From Phymatolithon calcareum (Eukaryota > Rhodophyta > Florideophyceae > Hapalidiales), in contig OZ345376.1 in assembly GCA_977006965.1 (NCBI GenBank), forward strand, positions 1,674,001 to 1,738,000: DNA of 64,000 bases. The letters run 5' to 3'. The notes under the pieces are model-generated. The model had not been told where the DNA came from and did no database searches. It saw only the letters and a list, made by a program, of their open reading frames with translations. Shown one piece after another: positions 19,095-29,197 of the stretch. Every line of letters starts with the position of its first letter. Position 1 is the stretch's first letter. The translations under genes and the position numbers were made by a program.

Positions 19095-22000
19095 TCACAT
19101 TGCTGCATCTGCTGCATCATTGCCGCCATTCTCGTGAGGCAGGAGCGGCCCTTGCTCGGTCACCGGGAACTTACCGGGGAATGCGCTCAGTGCCACAACT
19201 AATCCCAGAAGGACTCCCACGACCACGCCAGTAATCACCCTCCAGAAGATCGGAAGCGGCGACTGCCCAAAGATCTGCCTGAACAAATCAATCCCGAAGA
19301 AAACGTTGATTATGGCAAGCACTACCGCAAGCCGCCCCGAGTACGCATGTGCCAGGAACCACGGCTTGCGCGTTGGTGCTTCTTTGTGTGGTCGTAACGC
19401 CCCATTCACGGCCTGCCACAGTGCCAGCAACGTGATAACCACGCCAAGTCCCAGATGCCTTGTGTTCGTATGCGATCCTTGTGCGACACCCATGATAAAC
19501 GCGATAAGGATGACGATCACGCTAAGTCCGTTCAGTCCGCGATGCACTTGGAAGGTTGCCGGATTCATCATCTTGAAGAACCTCATTGCAATCACCCCCA
19601 ACGGTATAAACACTATCCACGCAAGGCCCATCATAGCCCCATGTGCCAAAAACAACGCTTTTCTGCTGTCACCACTCGCCGTCCCCTTTTGTCCACCGGT
19701 AGCCGAGAGGTCAACGGTAGCACCGCCGCGCAAGCCGTGAGTGCCCAATGCCGTTGCACTTGACGATTCGGGACCCATGGCCCAGATCAGGCTTGTAACG
19801 TTGTTAGCGACCGTCTTGATCCCCGGGCCCGAAAGCGGTCTCATGAACCGCCCAGCGATAACTTCCCCATCGATCTCCACTTCCGGGTTGGTCAGATTTT
19901 GGTTTCCCGCCGGTTGCACTGCTGACGATTGTCGAGCTCTCAAGAAATAGTCATCGATTCCAACAGTACCGTCAGCCAATTTGTACGCAATCGCTGCGTT
20001 CGATCCAACCATACCCGAATTTCCCCACGAGAATCCCGCCCATCCTGCAGTCGTCTTTGCCACGAAAAGAGTGTCGATAGTGCTTTCTCCCAAATTCCAC
20101 AGCACTCGGAAATTGGGCGTGATATCTGAACATCCACCAAACAATTCCGTTTTGCTTTTGAACGTGGCGGTGCAATCGGCAGGACCAACGACGGACTCGG
20201 GGCTCGGCCCACCGCTAGAGTTGAGGCTCGGCCCACCGCCAGACTCGAGGCGAAGCCTTGTTTCGTTGACCTTGCCCTCGTCGAACACGACAAGTTTATA
20301 CCCGAGATCGCGATGTGTCACACATTGGTAGTACAATAGATCGGGAGCATCATCTGGGACGGTCCATTTCAAAACTCCGGCTTGATTGAGCTGAATTTCA
20401 GTTGCGCAAGTCGTGTTGAGTTGCTTGTAATACTCCTCGAACGATTCGATCTTGTCCACATCGGTAACGTTGGGCTTCTGCTTGATATTGCAGAGCTTGC
20501 CCATTGCCGTCGGCTTGAAGGCGGTGACGGAGCCGTTGGAATCCCTAACCACGTCGTCAAGCCCGGCGAAAATTTTTTCACTGCCACGCGAAATTGGCGT
20601 CTTCGTCGCAAACCCACCATCCTTGTCGTCTGTGATGTACAAAGGATGATGCGCTGCCGACACTGTCGCATTGTCACCACCAAACACGCGGAAAGTGTAC
20701 GTCTTGCCACGCTCGACCGCAATTGCCGGAATAAGCACATCCTGCCCAGTAGTGTTGGTGGGACTCATGTACCACGCAATGCCCCAGCTGGACCCCGCGG
20801 TGATACCGGCGACACCGTGCATTCCGCCCGACGGTCCGATCCGCGCGGTAATATCGGTAACGTTGCTGATTGTAGGTCTTGCCCAAGGCCCAATCTTCAT
20901 CTCCTCCTTCTCATCCACAAACGGGCTACAATTGTCCTTGACTGGTCGCCCAAACTCGAAGAAGACGTCAGTAGTCGGAATGGCCATTGCGCCACGGTGA
21001 ATTTGAGGGATATTGCTGTCGTTGTTAAAAGGACCCATAGCCCACGTCAAGTACGTTCTTTCATTCGCTCCAATCTTGAACGCCTTGTCCACCACAGGAT
21101 CGGAGGCGGCCACTGGGCGGGTGTAGCTCACGCTTAGAAAGTCTTTTGTTCGGGTACCAGACACGCCGGTGACGTCGTTATTTCCTGAAGCCGGTCGGGA
21201 CACTTCATCTGAACACACGCCACCTCCATTTGCGCATTGCCCCTTTGAGCTCAAATAGTAATCCTCTGCCTGGATGCCAGCCTTGCCCTCCGTAGCGATA
21301 ACAACATCACTGCCAACCATTTGGGTACGATTCTCGAGTCCGCTAACACCGAAGCCCATGTAGTACCCTGGCTTAACTTTTCCGACAAGTTCAAAGTCGA
21401 TATTGGCACCATTGACTTTCCAGCGAACTTGGTAAATGTCATTAAGATTCTCACAGTTAAACCCGTCCTGTACTGGGAAAGTATCTTCATTGCCGCAAAC
21501 GGCAGGTCCAGTTGGCTCCGGCACATCGGCCCGACTAGCATCCGTGATGGCGACGTCACCAAAATTTGCAGCGGCCGTCTCACACCAAACTGAAAGATGC
21601 CCGATATCGTTTATGGTGAACGGCGCGGGCAGTTCGACGCGCACGGTATCTCCATTGAAGGCTGGCAAGCGCTCGGTGCCGCACGGCGGCTCCACACCGG
21701 AACTGACCGGGATAGCGAAACCGTCAGCGCTGGGTGTGGTGCCGTTGCCAACCCAGAAGAAAGCGGCGGGGCCCAGACCGTCGTACACGAAGTTTCGAAC
21801 TTCGAATGTGCGGGTGTCGATGGCAAAAACGGTGCCCGCCAAATCATGCTGAAGGGTGCTGAGTTCGCCAATGCGCTTCGGCGCCGTTGAGCTAGACCCG
21901 TCTTGTACAGGGGAAGTGGCTTCATTGCCGCAAACGGCAGGTCCAGTTGGCTCCGGCACATCGGCCCGACTGGCATCCGTGATGGCGACGTCACCAAAAT

Positions 22001-22829
22001 TTGCAGCGGCCGTCTCACACCAAACTGAAAGATGCCCGATATTGTTTATGGTGAACGGCGCGGGAAGTTCGACGCGCACGGTAGCGCCATTGAAGGCTGG
22101 CAAGCGCTCGGTACCGCACGGCGGCTCCACACCGGAACTGACCGGGATAGCGAAACCGTCAGCACTGGGTGTGGTGCCGTTGCCAACCCAGAAGAAAGCG
22201 GCGGGGCCCAGACCGTCGTACACGAAGTTTCGAATTTCGAATGTGCGGGTGTCGATGGCAAAAACGGTGCCAGCCAAATCATGCTGAAGGGTGCTGAGTT
22301 CGCCAATGCGCTTCGGCGCCGAGGAGTTAGACCCGTCCTGTACTGGGGAAGTGCCTTCATTGCCGCAAACGGCAGGTCCAGTTGGCTCCGGCACATCGGC
22401 CCGACTGGCATCCGTGATGGCGACGTCACCAAAATTTGCAGCGGCCGTCTCACACCAAACTGAAAGATGACCGATATTGTTTATGGTGAACGGCGCGGGC
22501 AGTTCGACGCGTACGGTAGCGCCATTGAAGGCTGGCAAGCGCTCGGTGCCGCACGGCGGCTCCACACCGGAACTGACCGGGATAGCGAAACCGTCAGCGC
22601 TGGGTGTGGTGCCGTTGCCAACCCAGAAGAAAGCGGCGGGGCCCAGACCGTCGTACACGAAGTTTCGAACTTCGAATGTGCGAGTGTCGATAGCAAAAAC
22701 GGTGCCAGCCAAATCATGCTGAAGGGTGCTGAGTTCGCCAATGCGCTTCTGCGCCGTGGAGACAGAGAACAGTGACAGAAGTAGCAGTGCTGTCACCGCG
22801 GAACGCACGATGAAGGTAGTGAAAGCCAT
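19095..22829 (-). CDS. DM13x3-DOMON-cupredoxin-like-DOMON-cytochrome b561 membrane protein
   Basis: The 1244-residue single-exon protein has a signal peptide at 1-26. Three near-identical units of 145 residues, starting at 28, 173 and 318, each contain a DM13 domain (GTVFAIDTRTFEVRNFVYDG, FFWVGNG). A first DOMON covers about 463-620. A cupredoxin-like part covers about 690-850 (HHPLYITDD, LLYYQCVTHRDLGYKLVVF: Cys and His as in copper sites). A second DOMON covers about 880-1040. A C-terminal b561 domain has four candidate haem histidines (AHGAMMG, VHRGLNG, TRHLGLG, AHAYSG). Known DOMON-b561 proteins pass electrons across membranes, and DM13/DOMON modules are proposed redox or haem-binding units. 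The order resembles Knickkopf-type DM13-DOMON-plastocyanin modules joined to a DOMON-b561. Likely role: transmembrane electron transfer at the cell surface. The ATG at 22829 is fixed by the signal peptide. Confidence 0.9.
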   Translation of the reverse strand: MAFTTFIVRSAVTALLLLSLFSVSTAQKRIGELSTLQHDLAGTVFAIDTRTFEVRNFVYDGLGPAAFFWVGNGTTPSADGFAIPVSSGVEPPCGTERLPAFNGATVRVELPAPFTINNIGHLSVWCETAAANFGDVAITDASRADVPEPTGPAVCGNEGTSPVQDGSNSSAPKRIGELSTLQHDLAGTVFAIDTRTFEIRNFVYDGLGPAAFFWVGNGTTPSADGFAIPVSSGVEPPCGTERLPAFNGATVRVELPAPFTINNIGHLSVWCETAAANFGDVAITDASRADVPEPTGPAVCGNEATSPVQDGSSSTAPKRIGELSTLQHDLAGTVFAIDTRTFEVRNFVYDGLGPAAFFWVGNGTTPSADGFAIPVSSGVEPPCGTERLPAFNGDTVRVELPAPFTINDIGHLSVWCETAAANFGDVAITDASRADVPEPTGPAVCGNEDTFPVQDGFNCENLNDIYQVRWKVNGANIDFELVGKVKPGYYMGFGVSGLENRTQMVGSDVVIATEGKAGIQAEDYYLSSKGQCANGGGVCSDEVSRPASGNNDVTGVSGTRTKDFLSVSYTRPVAASDPVVDKAFKIGANERTYLTWAMGPFNNDSNIPQIHRGAMAIPTTDVFFEFGRPVKDNCSPFVDEKEEMKIGPWARPTISNVTDITARIGPSGGMHGVAGITAGSSWGIAWYMSPTNTTGQDVLIPAIAVERGKTYTFRVFGGDNATVSAAHHPLYITDDKDGGFATKTPISRGSEKIFAGLDDVVRDSNGSVTAFKPTAMGKLCNIKQKPNVTDVDKIESFEEYYKQLNTTCATEIQLNQAGVLKWTVPDDAPDLLYYQCVTHRDLGYKLVVFDEGKVNETRLRLESGGGPSLNSSGGPSPESVVGPADCTATFKSKTELFGGCSDITPNFRVLWNLGESTIDTLFVAKTTAGWAGFSWGNSGMVGSNAAIAYKLADGTVGIDDYFLRARQSSAVQPAGNQNLTNPEVEIDGEVIAGRFMRPLSGPGIKTVANNVTSLIWAMGPESSSATALGTHGLRGGATVDLSATGGQKGTASGDSRKALFLAHGAMMGLAWIVFIPLGVIAMRFFKMMNPATFQVHRGLNGLSVIVILIAFIMGVAQGSHTNTRHLGLGVVITLLALWQAVNGALRPHKEAPTRKPWFLAHAYSGRLAVVLAIINVFFGIDLFRQIFGQSPLPIFWRVITGVVVGVLLGLVVALSAFPGKFPVTEQGPLLPHENGGNDAADAAM
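21464..22757 (-). repeat. Triple tandem repeat inside the DOMON gene (three 435-bp units)
   Basis: Three consecutive units, each encoding one DM13 domain and its linker, are almost identical at the DNA level, including synonymous positions. Differences are a handful of bases (for example GACA/GGCG in the NGDTVRV/NGATVRV codons). This points to recent expansion or ongoing gene conversion. Confidence 0.9.
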
Positions 22830-22946
22830 TGCGGAAAGCGTTGAGAGAACCGCGATGTCGGATAGCGAACGATGCCAGTGCTGTGGACGATTGTCTCACA
22901 TATACCATTTGCGTGGGGTACCACCTCGGCAGTCCGTGACGTCATG
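22830..22946 (-). promoter_or_regulatory. Proximal upstream region of the DOMON gene
   Basis: Only about 117 bp separate the ATG from the edge of the segmental duplication at 22947, so any promoter must lie here or inside the duplicated repeat. CACGCAAATGG- and ACGTCA-type words occur but no clear TATA box. Confidence 0.3.
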
Positions 22947-25199
22947 AGGAAGTCTGCGTTCTCCATTAATTCGACCGAAATGCTCATAGAACAGGACAAA
23001 CTGAAACCGAAATTGTGATGGTTCGATCTTCATGCGTGCACGAACATGCACGTAACTGATAGTTGTGCCGCAATGCTTTTCATTGGCTGTATCGAAGGAG
23101 AATGTAGTTTCTACGCCTGCCTGATGAAAAGTGAAGGTTTCCAAAATTACGGTATTCGGATCGCGTGTTGTGTCCAAGAAATGAAATTGAAACTGAATGG
23201 CTGAGAGGAATGACATCCGCAATAGCAACTGCAGTTGCTACTGAGGATGTCATTCATGTCTTTTCTCTCACAGAAAAATATTCTATGACATATTTTCTTT
23301 ATTTCTGCGGACTTTCATTTCTGCTCGCTGTACCCTTGCTGTTATGTAAAGATCTTGTGGAGGCTGCGGGAAAACGCGAAACATGTTGGGGAGCTGCATT
23401 TCCCGCGAACTAACTGTGTGATCACACAGTAGCATTTAGTTAGCAGAAAATTTCAGCAGGCTCCCAAAACAACATCATCAGCTAATTAATTGGCGCAAAA
23501 ATGAAGCAATAATCGTCGAAAAGAGGAATGTTGTCATTAGTTTTCTACATCTTTCGTTCGGCATCAAAAAAACTGTATGATACTATGTAATACTCAACAA
23601 CACTGCTGCACGGGACGGAACACGCACTGGGGAACTGCTCCTCCTGTCGCAGAAAGGCACACTGTCCCTGCTGGACATTACATCGATTTATGCGGATTTC
23701 CATGATTGGTTCTGAAGGCGTTTAAAAATTCTAAATTCAAAAGAGCACTGTCCCTGCAAGATGCACGCGCCGAATCCGGCGAGGAAGCTCAGCGACATCC
23801 GCGGTGGCCTGTCGGGCCCGCAGAGCTTGGCAACGTTTTGGTCCCTGATAGATTCTTCAGGAAATTGCAATTGTATTGGCCCCTGTTCACTGTCATAGCG
23901 AACAAGGGTTGTGATGTACCATGATGATCATGGTACATGAGAGCAACCAACTGCGCCATCAATGATAACTGCGATTGCGTGTATGCCAATAAACATTCTG
24001 CCCGTACGTCACGCTCATTGGATTGGAGAACTCTCGTGAATCCTTCTCCAGCCTGGCCGTGTGAATTGTGCTCCCTATGTTTCCACATTAAGCCAAGCTA
24101 CAGTTGCGGGCCGTTGCCGTTCGCCTGTTGGACCAAACAAAAGTTGCATGTTCCCGAAGTTCATCGAAATAAAAAATTCGTCTCTCGCCGTGCGCAGAAG
24201 AATTGCAGAAGTTGCTGAATGAGAGCTCAACATAGGCCTGCGAAACATGTGAAAAGTTCGGTAGCTTTTGCCTCCAAGAGGGCTAAAGCATTCACACGAA
24301 CACGTGTTCCTCCTGGACGACTGACACAGAGGCTTTAAAGTTTAATCATCTCCCTCCATGCTCTTGATGAATGTATTGAGCGTGGATTCTCTTTTTGTCT
24401 CGCCTTGGAGAGATGTTGTTCACCGGTTCAGTTCATCGTCCTTTGTGAAGTCCATTAGAACCGTTGCATCTGGGCAGGAGGAACGGCAATCTCCATCTCG
24501 ATTAAGTTGTGTGCGGACTGGGATAGCAGAAACTAGACTGGATTCATTCCGCTCCTACTATATTGTGAAACGTCAGATACAAAGAGACAAGTTTCTAATG
24601 CCGGTATCATATCTGATTGTAGGTGCAGAAAAAACGCAGATTTGGATCGTTGCTTCCATAAAATTTACGTAAATACAAGAGCAAACTGCTCTGAAAACGG
24701 GAGTCCTATCATACAGGAGCGCCGCTTCCAGGGTACACCCTGATCGCAGTAAATTCGGTGCTTTTTCATCTCCGGCTCTCGCACCAGTTTGAAGTAAGGA
24801 CTGCACAGACTGGAGTGGAGGAACAAATTCGTAGCTGTAGTTGTGAAGTTGGAAAGCTACAAATTTGTTCTTTCGCACAGAGAGCGTTTAATCAATTCTA
24901 CGTTCAAGAAAATTGGCAGCCAGTGCCTCAACAATTCGCGTGGCATTTGAATGGAGAAGAGCGAAGCGCATATGGAGGCATTACAGCGTCTGGACGGCGC
25001 GGAGAAAGTAGAAGTCGGAGGCGAGCGCGATTGGGTATCTTACGTCAGATTTGGGAGAGTACTGAGGAGCGTTATCTCCGGGCAGGTCTGCCGAACAAGA
25101 GAGAGCAAAATATCTTGAGATGAGCTGAGGGAAGGTTTTCCCGTTTACTTGGCTAGAAATTCAGCACATTACAATTCACTGCAAAAGCTTCCATTTCAC

Positions 25200-26705
25200 G
25201 CACGGCGGTAATTCATATGCCATGGAGGAATGCTTCACTTGTACAATCGGCCTGTTGAAGAAGGTGGCAATGTGACCGCAATGGACAACCTCGCAAGGTT
25301 GCTGCAAGCTGGCGCAGATGGTGTACCGCCAGACCCGGTTCGCGAACTGCGTCAGCCGGTATTCCATCTGGACCATTCTGTAGCAACCATGCCGGGTTGT
25401 TCAATGCGATCACACTGCCACTTTCAATAGCCCGCGTGTACAGGCAAACTACACGAACAGAGTCGGCCGGTACACCATTTGCGCCATCTTGTAGCAATAT
25501 TGCGAGGTTGTTCATCGCGATCACACTGCCACCTAATTCAATAGCCTGGTTGTACAGGTTAACTGCACGAAACGGGTCGGTCGGAACACCATTTTGCGCC
25601 ATCTTGTAGCAACAATGCGACGGTAAACATTGCCGTCACATTGCCACCGTCTTCAATAGCCCGATTGTACAGGTGAACTGCGCGAACAAGGTTTGCCGCT
25701 ACACCATCTGCGCCATCTTGAAGGAACCGCGCCAGTTTGACCATTGCGCTCACATCTCCAAGTCCTTAAATGGACCGGTTGTACAAGTGAACTGCACAAA
25801 CCGAGTCCGCTAGTAGTCCGTCTCCGCCAAATTGTGCTGGTCTACCTTCCGCTTCCCGGTTTTCTTGTAACAAGGCCTCAACACGCTCTTCCATCTTGTT
25901 GAGCGACAAAAGCAGAAAGCTTTTGTAGCTCATAGTCTGCCATCATTTCCATAACTTCTTCTCCCTTGGCATTCTCGATTTCGCTTATGTGAATTTCCAC
26001 AGCCTCCAGAAGCTTCTTCAAGTTCTGCGTTTCAACACTTGAAAACACCGTGTACAATGACTTCGTAACGGGAAGACCATGGAGTACGAGGTTCAACTTC
26101 TGCGTCATATGACATTCATCTTTTGCTCCGAGAAGAGAGGTTTCCATTGGCACGTAGCATCAGTAGGTTGTCTTTCGACCACCCGTCTATAGATTTCGCA
26201 TTCGGCATTCCGCTTCCCGGTATTCTCGTAACAAGGCCTGAACACGCTCTTCCATCTTGTTGACTACTACCCCGAACCGATCTTTGATGTCCACGGAAAT
26301 AGCATCGAGTACAAGCTTTATCGTGAGCGTGTCGCTTTTTCTCACTCAGCCTCCATCCAAAGTGACAACGAACGCAATCCTGAGCGCGACATTTTCGGAG
26401 AGTAACTTGTCCAGTTCTTCGCCCGCTTGCTTACTTCTCGTGATATCGAAAAGACCGGGGGTGTCGTACAGCGCCAAGTTTTCCACCGAAAATGCTTGTA
26501 GAACATCTGTCAGACCTTCACATAGACGAGGCCCGCTCATGTGAAGGACTGACAGAAGTTCTCCAAGCATTTTCAGTGGAAAGCTTGATCTGAACTGTGG
26601 AGTTCCGGCGAGCCCGTTGAGTAGAGTGCTTTTCCCAGCGCCCAGGTTTCCGACCAATGCAATTGCTGGCCTGTGGGGAAAGGAGGTCGAGGTGGTGTCG
26701 CTCAT
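25200..26705 (-). pseudogene. P-loop GTPase with C-terminal Sel1-like repeats, inactivated (copy 1)
   Basis: Minus strand, ATG at 26705. G1 is GNLGAGKSTLLNGL, G3 is DTPGLFD, and G4 is VVVNKMEE (NKMDE in copy 2). The order and spacing suggest an AIG1/MMR_HSR1-type GTPase; the exact family is uncertain. A helical region follows (MTQKLNLVLHGLPVTKSLYT). From about 25780 down come four to five Sel1-like repeats with a period near 38 residues (AMNNLAILLQDGANGVPADS, VRAVHLYNRAI), usually protein-interaction scaffolds. Damage: TGA at 26343-26345 after FVVTLDGG, two more stops near 26190 and 26160, and frameshifts near 25905 and 25600. A 52-bp coding repeat (NKMEERV.ALL.E.REAE) occurs at both about 26215 and 25855. 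Both copies share the first TGA, so it predates the duplication or marks a rare recoding event. Confidence 0.8.
26481..26582. repeat. Coding palindrome inside the GTPase pseudogene
   Basis: An imperfect inverted repeat of about 45 bp per arm lies between G1 and G3. CCACCGAAAATGCTTGTAGA at one end mirrors TCTCCAAGCATTTTCAGTGG at the other. Both strands read similar peptides (LTDVLQAFSVEN). The same palindrome is present in the other copy at 60214-60316. Confidence 0.85.
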
Positions 26706-27066
26706 GGTTATTACGACGTCGACGGAGGGTAATCGCCAGTTAGCGTTTCACCTGGCAGGTGGGAGGACTGAGACTAGAGGTCGCGTGAAACCTTGGTCCG
26801 GCACAAATGTTATTACGCCTGTTTTGCGCATTGCAAGAGAGGGCGCATCCGAAAGCAAGAACAGGTTGACCCGTTCGCAGATGAATGGTTTGCCACTGTT
26901 TGCCCAACAGTGCTCGGTGTGAAATATTTGGGGTATGACCGCTCTGTGCAGCTGACGTGGGCGGCGGTCCTCGGTCGAGGCTCATGAGGGCCGTTCTTAA
27001 CGCGTGTATGTTCGGCATGTTTGTTCAATTCTCGCGTGCTTACTGGATAGTAGATCCAGTATCATA

Positions 27067-28638
27067 CAGTCCCCGAAATTGGATTACTGACACGTGGACG
27101 AGATAAAAGATTGGCCTGCCCCACGGCCCATTATAAAAATTAATTTTATGGTATCGAAGCTCAAATAATGCAAAAGTAATTGACAGAGTTTGAAAGCTGT
27201 ACGCTGACTTCATCGCATCCAGATGCGCAAAATAGAATTACGGACAGTTTTTTCGCACGAAACTCAATTACGGACAGCTAACAAAAAGATCACCTCAAGT
27301 TTAAACGGAAAGTCACTAGTTCCTCAAAATGCGTCCTTCACGCTCTATGAAGTCAACACATCGCTTCGGCATTGATATATTCAGCTTTCTAATAGTTGAA
27401 TCTTCGATATTGCTCAAAAAATTAATGCCCTCTTTTCTAAGCTCTTCCATGCTTTTAAACTGCCGAAAACCCTTGTAAACTTCCAGGACGAGGGTGCCCA
27501 GAGATTCTCGACTATGTTGAGATCGAGAAACTAAAGCCGGACGCGGGAGAACGTTGACGAAATTATCAGAAAACAAGTCTTTTGGGTGCTAGCTGTCGTG
27601 GCTCGGAGCATTATCCTGCCGAAATATCCAGTCATCGGGACAGTTTTCCTCTGTAAACGGCAGTAAACACTGCGTTATAACATTGTACTTGTCTTAAGAA
27701 TTCATTCTCCTGTTAGCGACGCAAATACTCCAAAAGCCCCGGCTTAAAATCTGTCACATGCAAGCGCTCGACAAATGAGCGAAGGACCACATCGCTTGGA
27801 GGGCTTACTGGAAGACGGTGGACTTCTACGACGAACAGAAGTTCCATCTGGATGGCCCCGAGGGGTTTACATACTACTGGCACGACTAAAGAAAGGAAAA
27901 GGGCTACTTTTTGAAAGGTCAAAATGGAGGTGGGCCATCATGATATGGGCTGCCATGTCTTGCGATGGGCTTTCGAGTATTTGCGTCGTTAATGGGAGAA
28001 TGAATTCTTAAGACAAGTACAATGTTATAACGCAGTGTTTATTGCCGTTTACAGAGGAAAACTGTCCCGATGACTGGATATTTCGGCAGGATAATGCTCC
28101 GAGCCACGACAGTTAGCACCCAAAAGACTTGTTTTCTGATAATTTCGTCAACGTTCTCCCGCGTCCGGCTTTAGTTTCCCGATCTCAACATAGTCGAGAA
28201 TCTCTGGGCACTCTCGTCCTGGAAGTTTACAAGGGTTTTCGGCAGTTTAAAAGCATGAAAGAGCTTAAAGAAAGGGTCATTAGTTTCTTCGAGCAATATC
28301 GAAGATTCGACTATTAAAAGCTGAATGCGTCAATGCCGAAGCGATGTGTTGACTTCATAGAGCGTGAAGGACGCATTTTGAGTAACTAGTGACTTTCCAT
28401 TTAAACTTGAGGTGATCTTTTTGTTAACTGTCCGTAATTGAGTTTCGTGCGAAAAAAACTGTCCGTAATACTATTTTGCGCATCTAGATGCGATGACGCC
28501 AGCGTAGAGCCTTCAACTCTGTCAATTAGTTTTGCCTTATGAGCGCTTCGATACCGTAAAATTAATTTTTAAAATGGGCCTTCGGGCAGGCCAATATTTT
28601 ATCTCGTCCACGTGTCCGTAATCCAATTTCGGGGACTG
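27067..28638. mobile_element. Fold-back Tc1/mariner element, TA target duplication
   Basis: Flanked by TA (27065-27066 and 28639-28640). Terminal sequence is CAGTCCCCGAAATTGG at both ends in inverted orientation. The inverted repeat extends for about 670 bp per arm (about 27067-27738 and 27970-28638) with scattered differences. The right part, 27740-28390, encodes a decayed Tc1-type transposase on the plus strand: FHLDGPEG.YYWHD, MIWAAMSCDGL, DWIFRQDNAPSHDS, then DLNIVENLW-like sequence with a frameshift, and SMPKRCVDFIE. The left arm repeats its last half on the minus strand (27316-27576). Stops and frameshifts make it non-autonomous. Tc1/mariner elements insert at TA, which fits. Confidence 0.9.
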
Positions 28639-28797
28639 TATTGCTTCAGTGTCACGCCTTAAAAAGCGCTGAACATGCGTATGCATGTTCGCGCTTGTTC
28701 GAAGGCGTACAACGAAAGAGGAGGATCCGGCATGTTGGATGCAATGAAACGCTAGGAGGAAAATCATTGGACGACACACCGCCTTTGTAATACAGTA

Positions 28798-29195
28798 CAG
28801 TCAGACCTCGATAAATGGATGGGCAATGTGGAATGGTCCAATATTCTCAAAATCGAGGTTATTCTCAAGTCGAATTTTGAATCATAAGTTTTGGATCACA
28901 CGTGTGCCGAACAGTAGCCATATTCTACTGTACTGTATGCCAATGGCAGGAGAAACATGAAAAGTACTTACAGTATTCTACGAGTGAGGATATGCTCCGT
29001 GTACGCTAAACAAAATTATAACAAAATTTAAGGTATGCCCCGTGACCTCGAACATGAAGTAATGCTCCTATCAAATATTCTAGAATCCTTTAATTTTCGT
29101 TAAATTTAGGCGGATACGGTTTTCGTGGAGCACTCGATTATGCTGCTAACCGAGGTTATTCTAAAAAAGAGGTTCCATTTATCGAGGTCTGACTG
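28798..29195. mobile_element. pogo/Tc1-type MITE, 398 bp
   Basis: A perfect 22-bp terminal inverted repeat begins CAGTCAGACCTCGATAAATG. TA dinucleotides flank it (28796-28797 and 29196-29197). No coding capacity. Termini and target site fit pogo-like MITEs. Confidence 0.9.
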
Positions 29196-29197
29196 TA

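Larger units (their letters stand above)
22947..26922. repeat. Segmental duplication, copy 1
   Basis: Homologous to 42505-43725, 50302-52385 and (inverted) 59880-60541. It starts at CCATTAATTCGACCGAAATG and ends just upstream of the GTPase pseudogene. Copy 1 holds about 155 bp (23117-23271) not found in copy 2, including a 48-nt hairpin at 23208-23255. The part 23400-25150 encodes nothing I recognise. Similar frames in both copies (for example 24758-25123 and 51131-51466) are explained by the duplication. Confidence 0.85.

Noticed and set aside
21464-22757. Regularly spaced repeat array resembling CRISPR
   Set aside because: The repeats are 435-bp coding units for DM13 domains with no spacers. 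The host is eukaryotic.
19306-22775. Several long plus-strand frames opposite the DOMON gene
   Set aside because: They are antisense shadows of a GC-rich coding region with threefold repeats.
24358-25123. Host genes conserved between 24358-25123 and 50692-51466
   Set aside because: Similarity is explained by the segmental duplication. The frames have no known domain, and third-position change is not enriched as far as I can judge by eye.
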